Part shown: piece after piece, positions 34,022 to 42,656 of the stretch
Position numbering within the stretch: the stretch's first letter is position 1
Layout: the number at the start of each line of letters is the position of its first letter
Assembly: GCA_046540835.1 (NCBI GenBank)
Contig: JBKHEL010000007.1
Location: 1-45,281, forward strand
DNA length: 45,281 bases
DNA from: Coraliomargarita_B sp046540835
Lineage (GTDB): Bacteria; Verrucomicrobiota; Verrucomicrobiia; Opitutales; Coraliomargaritaceae
Direction of reading: 5' to 3'
The notes under the pieces: generated by a model
The model's input: only the letters and a program-made list of their open reading frames with translations
The model's database searches: none
What the model was told of the DNA's origin: nothing
Made by a program: the position numbers and the translations under genes

Positions 34022-35224
34022 CTAAATTTTGTAGTCCGGACGGAGTTCAGTCGGCGATTCGAAGGCATCGCGGATGACCTGCAAGTCGATGTTCTTTAAA
34101 ATAAGGTCCTTAATGATGGGGATTTTGTCTTCGTCGCTGGGTTGCGTCTTAACGGTCATGTTATTTACTTTTGAAGCAACATTGTAGCTCTCTTCGCTGC
34201 AAATCACAACCGGGATGCGTGTTTTTGCGATCATTTCCATCAGCTTGGGGTGGGGTAGCACGTTCCTTGTCAGGATGATTCCGGAAATGATCTGTTGGCC
34301 GGCGACGCCTTCCGCAGCAATGGCCCCGAGGATGATGTCTTCGCGGTCACCCGGGGTGATGATCAGTGTGCCGCGTTGCAAATAGTCCACCAGACCTTTG
34401 GCGGCCATCGCACCAATGATGACCTTGCTGATTCGTTCTTTCCGTCCGTGATGCTCTCCATTGAGCCATCGCCCGCCGACCTCTTCGACAATTTGGTTGA
34501 GGTTCGGCCGCATGAGTTGCCGCTCGACGGGAATGCATCCGAGTAGGGGAATCCCCATGCGCTGCAGCGCGACGCCGCAGTATTTTTCAATCTCTTCCTT
34601 TTTCTCAGGTAGAACTTTATTGATGATCGCACCGAGCACCTCAACGCCGGCAGACTCGAAGAGCGCCTTGTTCAGGGCAATTTCGTCGATCGGGCGTCCG
34701 ATGCCGCCACCGGCCACAATGATGACCTTGGCATCCAGAATCTTGGCGACATCAGCATTGGATAGATTAAAAACCGAACCGACCCCGGCGTGGCCGGTGC
34801 CCTCGATGATGATGTAGTCCTTTTGGTAAGCCGCGCGGTCAAACGCGCGGCACATGCGGTCGATCAGTTCGGGCCTGGTCTGATCCGGTGATTCGAGATA
34901 CTCACGGGTGAAATTGGGATGAATCGCGATGGGACTCATCGCCTGGAGTGGGATGGCGACCTCGAAAATCCGGTTCAGGAGCACTGAATCCTCATCGATT
35001 TGATGGCCGTCATGCTCGACGAACCGCTGGCCGACCGGCTTGATAAAGCCGACCGAATCGGTAAAGCTGCGCAATGCGGCGAAGAGCGCGAGACTCGTCG
35101 TTGTCTTGCCGTCGTTCATCCGCGTGGCGGCGATGAAGATACGTTTGGTCGTCTCGTTCTTCGGTGCCCAAAGAAGCTCAGACGCGCTGGTTTGTTTGCT
35201 TCTATCCTCGTCTGAATCCGCCAT
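34022..35224 (-). CDS. Stand-alone Pta N-terminal-type protein (DTBS-like P-loop plus DRTGG domain)
   Basis: A 400-residue protein. Residues about 28-215 form a dethiobiotin-synthetase-like (AAA_26) nucleotide-binding domain with a P-loop-like ATRMNDGKTTTS (K40-T41) and a later IIIEGTGHAGVGSV. Residues about 225-345 match the DRTGG domain. The two together make up the N-terminal regulatory part of long (E. coli type) phosphate acetyltransferases, which here is a separate gene 26 bp downstream of a catalytic-only pta. It may regulate or stabilise Pta; an independent role is possible. The first 25 residues are charged and probably flexible. Confidence 0.85.
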   Translation of the reverse strand: MADSDEDRSKQTSASELLWAPKNETTKRIFIAATRMNDGKTTTSLALFAALRSFTDSVGFIKPVGQRFVEHDGHQIDEDSVLLNRIFEVAIPLQAMSPIAIHPNFTREYLESPDQTRPELIDRMCRAFDRAAYQKDYIIIEGTGHAGVGSVFNLSNADVAKILDAKVIIVAGGGIGRPIDEIALNKALFESAGVEVLGAIINKVLPEKKEEIEKYCGVALQRMGIPLLGCIPVERQLMRPNLNQIVEEVGGRWLNGEHHGRKERISKVIIGAMAAKGLVDYLQRGTLIITPGDREDIILGAIAAEGVAGQQIISGIILTRNVLPHPKLMEMIAKTRIPVVICSEESYNVASKVNNMTVKTQPSDEDKIPIIKDLILKNIDLQVIRDAFESPTELRPDYKI

Positions 35225-35250
35225 GTGAATGCCCTCCCCAATGCATGAAA

Positions 35251-36321
35251 CTAGTCGATCTTGGTGAAGTCTTCGTTCAGGTCATCCTGATCCGTCGGGT
35301 AGAGCAACCGGTGATCGATCGCCTGAGAGGCTACCATGACGGCGGTGCCGAAGATGTCGCTCGCCGTCGCGCCACGGCTGATCTCGGCCGCCGGTTTCGA
35401 CAGACCTGTCAAAATCGGTCCGTAGTTCCGTGCCCGTGTCAGGAAATCGACGAGTTTTGAAGCGATGTTTGCGCTGTGCAAATCGGGGAAGATCAGCACG
35501 TTGGCCCGGCCAGCGACGGGCCCTTCAATGCGCTTGCTCTCGGCCACAGCCGCATCGAGTGCGGCATCGACCTGAAGTTCACCGTCGATCTCCATCGGAA
35601 TCCCCAGCGCAAGGGCTTTCTTGCGGGCCATCTCAGTCGCTGCTTTCATTTTAGCGACGGTGGGGTTTTTGCTGGTGACGCTCTTACTCGTGTAGCTGAG
35701 CAGCGCCACACGCGGCAGGGAGTTCGTCAAATGGTAGCGAAGCGCCGCCGTGGTGACGGCGATGTCGCAGAGTTGCTCGCTTGTCGGGTCGGGGATGACG
35801 GCGCAGTCCGAGAGAAAGAGCTCACGGTCCTTTCCGGTCTCGGGATCCTCAAGGTCAAAAATATTCAGCGACGACATGGTCCGTACGTCGTTGTGCTTGG
35901 GGATGATTTGAAGCAGCGGCCGCAGGGCACTGGAGGCATTGCTCGTCGCCCCGGAGACGATCGCGTCCGCCCGTGCGGTGGCGAGCATCATCGTGGCGAA
36001 GTAGCCGGTGTTTTCGAGATAGCTCTCGGCCTCTTTATCTCGAAGGTTTTTGAACCGGCGGAATCCCTGGAATTTTTTAACAAAATACTCAAGATCATCG
36101 CTTCGGCGGGGGTCGAGGATGCGGATGCGGTCCAAATCGATATCAAGCTTTTCCGCGTTGGATTTGATCTGTGCGCGGTCCCCGAGAAGAATCGGGATGC
36201 CCAGTTTCCGGGTGGCGAATTTCCGGGCTGCTTGCAGAATACGTGGATCGCTGCCTTCGGGGAAGACGACACGCTTCGGGTGGCGCTTGAGGCGCTCGGC
36301 TAATTTGGCAATAAGTGGCAT
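35251..36321 (-). CDS. pta: Phosphate acetyltransferase (catalytic domain form)
   Basis: A 356-residue PTA_PTB-family protein, the length of short Pta enzymes. It interconverts acetyl-CoA and acetyl phosphate. Landmarks are KRVVFPEGSDPRIL, GYFATMMLATARADAIVSGATSN, SLNIFDL, LFLSDCAVIPDPTSEQLCDIA, VALLSYTSKSV, DGELQVDAALDAAVAESK, ANVLIFPDLHSANIASKL, and the closing KPAAEISRGATASDIFGTAVMVASQA. It is the first gene of a minus-strand set leading to dxs. An acetate kinase gene is not in this window. Confidence 0.95.
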   Translation of the reverse strand: MPLIAKLAERLKRHPKRVVFPEGSDPRILQAARKFATRKLGIPILLGDRAQIKSNAEKLDIDLDRIRILDPRRSDDLEYFVKKFQGFRRFKNLRDKEAESYLENTGYFATMMLATARADAIVSGATSNASSALRPLLQIIPKHNDVRTMSSLNIFDLEDPETGKDRELFLSDCAVIPDPTSEQLCDIAVTTAALRYHLTNSLPRVALLSYTSKSVTSKNPTVAKMKAATEMARKKALALGIPMEIDGELQVDAALDAAVAESKRIEGPVAGRANVLIFPDLHSANIASKLVDFLTRARNYGPILTGLSKPAAEISRGATASDIFGTAVMVASQAIDHRLLYPTDQDDLNEDFTKID

Positions 36322-36463
36322 GATATGAAATGGTTGTTCGGTTTGGGATAAAATCCAGCATCTAAGGCACAGATGGCCTCCGAGTCACGAGTTAAGTGGA
36401 TGAAATATACAATTGCCAAAGTTTTTTGCTGCGTCGTTTCTCGTGGGTGAGCGAATCGGGCAT

Positions 36464-38017
36464 ATGTGGCACAAATTCAAAAATATCGGCGTGGTCAGTC
36501 TGTTTACGGTGGGCTCCCGTGTGCTGGGGCTGGTCCGGGACATCCTAATTTTCGCTTCGCTGGGTGCCGGGATCTGGAATTCGGCCTTCATTCTCGCTTT
36601 CACGCTCCCGAATCTTTTTCGCCGCCTGCTGGGGGAGGGTGCCCTGACATCCGCTCTGATTCCGGTATTTACGGGAGTTCTCCGGGAGGAGGGAAGGGCG
36701 TCGGCTTTTCAGGTCTTTAATCAGCTCTTTATCCGGCTTTGCGTGGTTCTTCTTGTCACGGTCAGCGCGGGCATCGGGCTCCTTGGGCTGCTGGAGGCGG
36801 CGGGCTTGCTCTCAGAGCGCTGGCGCCTCGGGGCAGAGCTCTCGAGTCTGCTGCTCCCATACATGATCTTTATTTGTCTGGCTGCAATTCTGTCTGCCGG
36901 GCTGCAGTGCCTCGGCCGTTTTGCTGTCGCGGCCTCGACACCGGTTTTGCTTAATTTGGCGATGATTGGGGCGCTCGGCGCTGCGCATTTCCTTGAGACT
37001 TCCGAGCGCGCGACGGTCTACTGGCTTTGCGGGGGCGTCCTCGTCGGGGGCTTCCTGCAAATGGCGCTCCCGGGCGCAGACTTGATCCGGCAGGGCTGGC
37101 GACCGGGGATATCCCGGCAGTCCTCCGCAGCGCTTGGCCGTCTCTGGAGTCTCTTTCTGCCAGGACTGCTCGGGGCGGCGATTCTACAGGTCAACATTCT
37201 TGTTTCGCGCCTGCTCGCCTATTCGCTGGATGCGTCTTCCGTCTCCGTGCTCTACCTGGCCAGCCGGTTGATGGAGCTCCCGCTGGGGATTTTTACGATT
37301 GCCGTGGTCACCGTCTATTTCCCGCTGCTCTCCCGGTTGGCGGGCGAGGGCGATACCGGGGGGTTCCGCCAGAGCTTCGGAGAGGGGATCCAGCTCATCA
37401 TCGCGATTACCATACCGGCGGGTATTGGGCTTGCTGTTCTGGCCCAGCCGATCTTGAGCCTGCTGTTTCAGTGGGGGGCATTTGAGGCGCGTGATGTGGC
37501 CGCGACCCTGCCGCTGCTCGTGATCTACGGCTTCGGCCTGCCGGTCTATTCCATCGCGACCTTTGCCACCCGGGGTCTGCATGCCGGCCAGGACATGGTG
37601 ACCCCGGTCCGTATCGCGGCTGTTTGCCTGATAACTAACGCCGCTCTGGGGTTGGGGCTGATGCAGCTTTTCGGTGCGGCGGGTTTGGCGCTCGGCAATG
37701 TGCTATCCGCACTCCTGCAAGCAGTTCTGCTCTGGCGGGCGATCAACCGGAGCGAGCTGGATCTTTCAGGCCTGAGGCTTTCGCGCTCGATCATTCAGGT
37801 TTGCCTGTCCGGCTTGATCATGGGGCTGTTCTGCTGGATCGCTGCCAACTGGATCAGCGTGTGGACGAATCCCGGGAAAGTTCGTCACCTGCTCTCGCTG
37901 GTGCTCTTGATCCCGGGGGGTGTTGTGGTCTTTTTCAGCGTGCTCAACCTCTTGAAATACGAGGCGATGGAAACTTTGAAACAGATCGTGCTCGACCGGT
38001 TTCGCACACGGCGGTAG
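36464..38017 (+). CDS. murJ: Lipid II flippase MurJ
   Basis: A 517-residue polytopic protein (about 14 helices) of the MviN/MurJ family. It moves lipid-linked peptidoglycan precursor across the inner membrane. It opens with the hallmark MWHKFKNIGVVSLFTVGSRVLGLVRDILIFASLGAG and continues with AFILAFTLPNLFRRLLGEGALTSALIPVF, then PGLLGAAILQVNILVSRLLAYSL and later YSIATFATRGLHAGQDMVTPVRIA. The frame extends to a TTG at 36413, but the ATG at 36464 fits the family start. It is divergent from pta. Confidence 0.95.
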   Translation: MWHKFKNIGVVSLFTVGSRVLGLVRDILIFASLGAGIWNSAFILAFTLPNLFRRLLGEGALTSALIPVFTGVLREEGRASAFQVFNQLFIRLCVVLLVTVSAGIGLLGLLEAAGLLSERWRLGAELSSLLLPYMIFICLAAILSAGLQCLGRFAVAASTPVLLNLAMIGALGAAHFLETSERATVYWLCGGVLVGGFLQMALPGADLIRQGWRPGISRQSSAALGRLWSLFLPGLLGAAILQVNILVSRLLAYSLDASSVSVLYLASRLMELPLGIFTIAVVTVYFPLLSRLAGEGDTGGFRQSFGEGIQLIIAITIPAGIGLAVLAQPILSLLFQWGAFEARDVAATLPLLVIYGFGLPVYSIATFATRGLHAGQDMVTPVRIAAVCLITNAALGLGLMQLFGAAGLALGNVLSALLQAVLLWRAINRSELDLSGLRLSRSIIQVCLSGLIMGLFCWIAANWISVWTNPGKVRHLLSLVLLIPGGVVVFFSVLNLLKYEAMETLKQIVLDRFRTRR

Positions 38018-38058
38018 CACCACGGATTAAGTTGATCCATCTCCCCGGCTTTTTCTAT

Positions 38059-38112
38059 CTCAGTCAACGCCGAGCGGGATCTTCACTCAGTCAAAGCCGA
38101 GCCGGATCTTCA
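38059..38112. repeat. 27-bp tandem duplication spanning the exoD stop codon
   Basis: Two adjacent 27-bp units (38059-38085 and 38086-38112) match at 25 of 27 positions; differences are 38068/38095 and 38076/38103. The right-hand unit encodes the last ExoD codons (KIRLGFD) and the stop. The left-hand unit lies just beyond the stop and in frame would encode VKIPLGVD plus another stop. It is a segmental duplication of the gene end that leaves the product intact. Confidence 0.9.
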
Positions 38113-38746
38113 ACCAGTCTTTGACCCCTTCGATGGCTTCGGGACCTTGTGTGAGCAGCAGGTAGATGACCCCTGCGTAAAGCAAGACCGCCAGGCAGCC
38201 GGCTGCGAATGCGCCGATCGCCAGGTAGCCATCTTCTTCAGAGAGCCCAACTCCGAGAATAAAGATGACCATCGCGGGAAATGTGTTCGTTAACGGAATC
38301 GGCAGCATCATGAGGCCGGCCATGATCAGCACGACTGTTGACAGTGCGGCTTGACCGGTGCGCGAGGCGATCCAGCGCTGGCGCGGACGAATCCATCGCT
38401 CGACCCGGCGGAGAAAGCCCGATGCGGCACCGAGCATTTTGGCAGCGAGCTTCGGGCGCAGGCGCATGGCTGCCAATCGCTGCGGCAGCCAGACGGTCCG
38501 GCGTCCACACATCATTTGAAGCGCAATCAGGGCGATCGCGATACCGAACGGTGTGCTGTAGCCCGGCGCGGGAACGGGAAGGGCACTGGGCAGCGCCAGG
38601 ATGACGAGTAACAGGCCAAAGCCCTTTTCGCCCACACCCGAAGTGATCTCGCCGATCGAGGGACCAAGCGCTCCGGAATCACCCAGGATCCGGGCAATCG
38701 CGTCCCCGAGGGGCAGGTGGGTGGGGGGGATTGTTTGGCTTTCCAT
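38087..38746 (-). CDS. ExoD-family membrane protein
   Basis: A 219-residue protein of the ExoD (exopolysaccharide synthesis) family. Landmarks are LGDAIARILGDSG...IGEITSGVGEKGFGLLLVILALPSALPVPAPGYSTPFGIAIALIALQM and PIPLTNTFPAMVIFILGVGLSEEDGYL. There are four to five helices. ExoD was named from rhizobial exopolysaccharide mutants; its biochemical role is unclear. The frame is open upstream to 38962, but homologues start near the ATG at 38746, which also avoids overlap with nadD (36 bp away on the other strand). Confidence 0.88.
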   Translation of the reverse strand: MESQTIPPTHLPLGDAIARILGDSGALGPSIGEITSGVGEKGFGLLLVILALPSALPVPAPGYSTPFGIAIALIALQMMCGRRTVWLPQRLAAMRLRPKLAAKMLGAASGFLRRVERWIRPRQRWIASRTGQAALSTVVLIMAGLMMLPIPLTNTFPAMVIFILGVGLSEEDGYLAIGAFAAGCLAVLLYAGVIYLLLTQGPEAIEGVKDWLKIRLGFD

Positions 38747-38782
38747 TTGTCTATCCGGTTTTGAGGCGAATACTGATAGCCA

Positions 38783-39430
38783 ATGACAGGCTCTGAAAAA
38801 CAGGCAATGCAGAAGCGGGATCCGGGGATTAAAATCCGGGCGCCACAACTTGCGCTCTTCGGGGGCGCGTTCGATCCGGTTCACCGGGCCCACCTCTTGA
38901 TCGCACGGGAGGCACTGAGTTGCCTCGATGAGGCCGAGCTGTGCTTCATCCCTGCCGCTCACTCGCCGCTCAAGGAGGCCGGACCGTTCGCCAGCGATGC
39001 GCAGCGGCTCGAAATGCTCCGGCTGGCCCTGGAGGGCGAACCCCGTTTCCGCCTAAGCGATCTGGAGATTCGGCGGGGCGGGCGCAGCTACACCTTCGAG
39101 ACGGTCTCAACCTTTCGGCAGGCCTTTCTGGGGGTCGAGCTGTTCTGGATCATTGGTGCCGATCAGTTTGAGCAGCTGCATCGCTGGAAGCGGATCGACC
39201 AACTCGCGGCCGCAGTCACCTTTCTCGTGGCGGGCCGACCGGGCCACTCGCTGGGGGATCCGCCGGTTCGGGGACTTCGCTACCGGAGACTGGAGGTCTC
39301 CCTGATGGACCTCAGTTCCACCGATGTGCGGGCACGCTGCCGGGCGGGGTCGGCGATTTCCGCTCTCGTGCCGAAGCAAATTGAGGCTTTCATTTCAAGA
39401 AATGGGCTGTATAGCTCCAATTCAGACTGA
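38783..39430 (+). CDS. nadD: Nicotinate-nucleotide adenylyltransferase
   Basis: A 215-residue nucleotidyltransferase. It adenylylates nicotinate mononucleotide in NAD synthesis. Landmarks are ALFGGAFDPVHRAHLLIAREAL (the HxGH-like site is HRAH), FIPAAHSPLK, RSYTFETVSTFRQ, FWIIGADQFEQLHRWKRID, and the second nucleotide motif MDLSSTDVRAR. About 20 extra residues precede the first strand; an internal ATG at 38810 would shorten this, so the start is not certain. rsfS follows one base after the stop, the usual nadD-rsfS pairing. Confidence 0.94.
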   Translation: MTGSEKQAMQKRDPGIKIRAPQLALFGGAFDPVHRAHLLIAREALSCLDEAELCFIPAAHSPLKEAGPFASDAQRLEMLRLALEGEPRFRLSDLEIRRGGRSYTFETVSTFRQAFLGVELFWIIGADQFEQLHRWKRIDQLAAAVTFLVAGRPGHSLGDPPVRGLRYRRLEVSLMDLSSTDVRARCRAGSAISALVPKQIEAFISRNGLYSSNSD

Positions 39431-39431
39431 T

Positions 39432-39806
39432 ATGGCAGAAAATATTTATTCAATTCGCGAGAAAACCTTGGAGGAAATGCGCTGCGCGCTCGCCGCGCTG
39501 GCTGAGAAAAAGGGTGAAGCCATCAAGGTGCTCGACGTCAGAGGCAAGTCGACGATCACCGATTTCCTGATTTTGGCGACCGCGACCTCGGAGCCCCATG
39601 TCAAAGCGCTGCAGTCGGAGCTGGACCACTCACTCAAGGCGGCGGGTGTTCAACTCATCGGGCACGACCGCGAGACGGGCAGTGGCTGGCTCGTGGTCGA
39701 CGCATTTGATTTTATGGTCCACCTGCAGACCGAAGAAATGCGGGAATTCTACGGCCTGGACCGCCTCTGGCGCGATGCCGATGTCCTTCAGCTGCAGATG
39801 GACTGA
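39432..39806 (+). CDS. rsfS: Ribosomal silencing factor RsfS
   Basis: A 124-residue Iojap/RsfS protein. It binds ribosomal protein uL14 and blocks subunit joining in starvation. Landmarks are KVLDVRGKSTITDFLILATATSEPHVKALQSELDHSLK, GHDRETGSGWLVVDAFDFMVHLQTEEMREFYGLDRLW. The frame runs further upstream, but the ATG at 39432, one base after the nadD stop, gives the family's usual N-terminus. Confidence 0.94.
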   Translation: MAENIYSIREKTLEEMRCALAALAEKKGEAIKVLDVRGKSTITDFLILATATSEPHVKALQSELDHSLKAAGVQLIGHDRETGSGWLVVDAFDFMVHLQTEEMREFYGLDRLWRDADVLQLQMD

Positions 39807-39829
39807 TCTACGCAGGACAACGGCTGACT

Positions 39830-41368
39830 TCAACGATGCGTCTCAGCGACCAGATTTTGCAAGTTCTCGAGCTTTTCATCGCGCAGCGCCGCCAGATCGT
39901 CCGGGCCGTAGCGCCACTGCCAGTTGCCGAGTGATGAGCCGGGGCGGTTGAGGCGGCCTTCGCTGCCCAGATTCATGAAATCCTGAAGCGGGATGATCGC
40001 GAGATTGGCGGGCGAACCGAAGGCGGCTCGAATCAAATCCCAGGCGATGTCCTCTCCGGATACCGAAAGGTAGCGCCGCACCGTATCTTTTTCAGACTCA
40101 TCGAGTCCGCTATACCAGCCCACAGAGGTATCGTTGTCGTGCGTGCCGGAGTAGATCACGGTATTCGGTTCGACCTTGTGCGGCAGGTAAGCGTTATCTT
40201 CATCATCGCCAAAGGCGAACTGCAGAACAGCCATGCCGGGCAAGCCCGTGGCGGCGAGTAACTTGCGGACGGCTTTGGTGATGATGCCCAAATCCTCTGC
40301 GACGATCTTTGCCTCGGGGAGGGCGCTCCTGACCACGCGAAAAAATTCGTGCCCGGGTGCCTCAACCCAATGTCCTTTTTTTGCCGTTTCCGCATCAGCT
40401 GGAACCGACCAATACGATTCAAAGCCCCGGAAATGATCGATGCGCACGATGTCGTAAAAGTCGAGCGAACTGCGAATGCGCTGGAGCCACCATTCAAAAT
40501 CACTGGCCTGATGCGCCTCCCAGTCAAAAAGCGGGTTGCCCCAGAGTTGTCCATCGTCGGAGAAGTAGTCCGGCGGCACGCCGGCGACGGCAAGCGGCCG
40601 ACCCGAACTGTCCAGCTGGAAGAGATTCTGGTTCGCCCATACATCGGAACTGTCCAAAGCCACGAAGATCGGAATGTCGCCCATGATCTCGACGCCGCGC
40701 CCGCCAGCATAATGCCGCAATTTTGCCAACTGGGCATAAAAGAGATACTGATAGAAAACCTGCGCCTCATATTCCGCCTGGATGGCTTTGGTTTTACGCT
40801 TTGTCCGGACTTTTGACGGGTCCCGGTCGGCGGCAGGCCAGTCCAACCAGCAAACGCCTTTGTGCTTTGCCTTGAGGGCCATAAAAAGTGCGTAATCCTC
40901 AAGCCAGACCGACTGGGCGCTCCTGAAATCCTCGAGTGCGCCATAATCGGCGACTGAGTCGGCACCGGATTCCGTAAAGCGCTTTTGAGCCCGTTTCAAA
41001 AGAGGCCAGAAGGCCTCATACAAAGCACCGTAGTCGACATGATCGGTCGGCAGGCTCTGGAGCTTTTTCAGTTCGCCGGGTTTAAGTAACCCCGCGTCCA
41101 CCAGTGGCTCCAGATCGATGAAATAAGGGTTACCGGCAAAGGCTGAAAAGCACTGATAAGGCGAATCGCCGAAACCAGTCGGACCAAGTGGGCACATCTG
41201 CCAGATCTTAAGCCTCGAATCAGCAATGAAATCAACCACCTCGTAACTCGCTGAACCGAGGTTGCCGATCCCGGTCGCCGAGGGGAGCGAGCTGAGATGC
41301 AACAGCAGGCCGGCGCCGCGCTGGTTGAGCCAGTTATAGAGCGGTGCGCGATTTTCATAATTAGACAT
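39830..41368 (-). CDS. malQ: 4-alpha-glucanotransferase (amylomaltase)
   Basis: A 512-residue GH77 enzyme. It transfers maltodextrin segments in glycogen or maltose metabolism. Landmarks are RGAGLLLHLSSLPSATGIGNLG, FGDSPYQCFSAFAGNPYFIDLE, GDIPIFVALDSSDVWAN, the nucleophile Asp in VRIDHFRGFESYW, the acid/base Glu in IVAEDLGII, the transition-state Asp in SGTHDNDTSVGWY, and the C-terminal NLGSEGRLNRPGSSLGNWQWRY. It overlaps nothing and is convergent with nadD-rsfS. No glycogen genes are adjacent. Confidence 0.95.
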   Translation of the reverse strand: MSNYENRAPLYNWLNQRGAGLLLHLSSLPSATGIGNLGSASYEVVDFIADSRLKIWQMCPLGPTGFGDSPYQCFSAFAGNPYFIDLEPLVDAGLLKPGELKKLQSLPTDHVDYGALYEAFWPLLKRAQKRFTESGADSVADYGALEDFRSAQSVWLEDYALFMALKAKHKGVCWLDWPAADRDPSKVRTKRKTKAIQAEYEAQVFYQYLFYAQLAKLRHYAGGRGVEIMGDIPIFVALDSSDVWANQNLFQLDSSGRPLAVAGVPPDYFSDDGQLWGNPLFDWEAHQASDFEWWLQRIRSSLDFYDIVRIDHFRGFESYWSVPADAETAKKGHWVEAPGHEFFRVVRSALPEAKIVAEDLGIITKAVRKLLAATGLPGMAVLQFAFGDDEDNAYLPHKVEPNTVIYSGTHDNDTSVGWYSGLDESEKDTVRRYLSVSGEDIAWDLIRAAFGSPANLAIIPLQDFMNLGSEGRLNRPGSSLGNWQWRYGPDDLAALRDEKLENLQNLVAETHR

Positions 41369-41408
41369 AATATATATTGTGCGTCAATTGTGGCTTGTCG
41401 GTTGAGGC

Positions 41409-42623
41409 TTATTCCGCGAGCCCCCAGCGCCGGGTAAACGGATAATAGATGAAAAATGCTTTACCGATGACTGATTTTTCGGGCACAAAGCCCCAATAGC
41501 GGCTGTCTTTGCTGTTTCCTGAGTTATCTCCAAGGGCGACGAAGAAATCTTCCGGAATGACCATTTGATCTCCCTCGGCGAGCTTTCCGATATTCATGTA
41601 ACCGTGGTATCCTTCCTCGCGGGCGGCATTGCGCTCGAAGGCTTCGACTTCGTCGCGCGGCCTTCCATTAACCAGCAAATGCCCGTCGCGGATCTCCAGC
41701 GTCTCGCCCCCGGTGCCTGCGAGTCGCTTGATGTAGTATTTCTCCACATCGCCGGCCAATGCTTCGGGGATATTATTTGTGCGAAAGACAAAGGGATCGC
41801 CCACCTGTGGTTCGCGAAAGTGGTAACTGAAGCGGTCGACGAAAAGCGCATCACCGAGTGTGATATCGAAGCGCAGAATATCCTCGCCGGCCTCGAATTG
41901 CTCATCCAATTCAAGCAGTCTCAGATTATCTTCTCCGGCGACTCGGCGCAGATTGCCGCTGCTCAGATCAAAAGCCCGGGCCAAGGCGGAACCCATGTCA
42001 AACTCAGCGGGGACTGTCAGGGTGTGCGGCGTTTCATCGATATAAAAGGTGTAGCGGGCACGGACGGCCGGGAGGATGAAAAACTTCCGGCCTTTGACTT
42101 TTTCCACATAGAAAGAGAGCCCGCCGTTTTGGTCCATTCGCATGGGGATCTGCAATGCACCGCTTGTTTCCGCCGTGACTGATTTGTGACGGGCACCGAG
42201 CGTCGCCAGGCGCAGCATTTTCTCGATCGGGTTCGGCGCGTCCTCAGTCTGCTCGTAAATCACCGCATGCATGCCACTATACGTCGGATACATGGAATTG
42301 GTCGGGATAATAAATGGCTGAAAGAAAAAACTGCGTATCCCGATGACGAGGATCGCCGCGACCAGACCGACTTCGAGATTATCATTCCAAAAGGTCTTTG
42401 GGTAGATCTTGCCGCCATCCTTCCGAAGCCGTGCGTCGAGCCGATCGATCGCCGCACGGAGCGCATCGCTGTGTTCTGCCGGTTTGTTCCGGAGTTCCTG
42501 CACCTCTTCCACTGCGCGGATCATCTCGCTTAGGCGCGCTTCCGGGATTTGGTCCCGCCGATAGTGATAGACTTTATTGGCGGCCTGGAGAAGCTCTTTG
42601 GCCTGTTTGCGAAGTTTTTTCAT
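41409..42623 (-). CDS. lepB: Signal peptidase I with large periplasmic insertion
   Basis: A 404-residue S26 serine-lysine peptidase. It removes signal peptides from exported proteins. A cytoplasmic helical N-terminus (about 1-75) is followed by one membrane helix (about 85-103), box B with the catalytic Ser IIPTNS110MYPT, then box C/D GDALFVDRFSYHFREPQVGDPFVF and YYIK299RLAGTGGETLEI with the general-base Lys, and box E GDNSGNSKDSRYWGFVP. Ser and Lys are about 190 residues apart (about 55 in E. coli LepB). The extra 140 residues (about 120-258) form an inserted beta-rich region. It follows lepA by 33 bp, the classic lepA-lepB order. Confidence 0.95.
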   Translation of the reverse strand: MKKLRKQAKELLQAANKVYHYRRDQIPEARLSEMIRAVEEVQELRNKPAEHSDALRAAIDRLDARLRKDGGKIYPKTFWNDNLEVGLVAAILVIGIRSFFFQPFIIPTNSMYPTYSGMHAVIYEQTEDAPNPIEKMLRLATLGARHKSVTAETSGALQIPMRMDQNGGLSFYVEKVKGRKFFILPAVRARYTFYIDETPHTLTVPAEFDMGSALARAFDLSSGNLRRVAGEDNLRLLELDEQFEAGEDILRFDITLGDALFVDRFSYHFREPQVGDPFVFRTNNIPEALAGDVEKYYIKRLAGTGGETLEIRDGHLLVNGRPRDEVEAFERNAAREEGYHGYMNIGKLAEGDQMVIPEDFFVALGDNSGNSKDSRYWGFVPEKSVIGKAFFIYYPFTRRWGLAE

Positions 42624-42656
42624 TTGAGTCGGAGCATGGGGCGGCCGGGCAAAACA

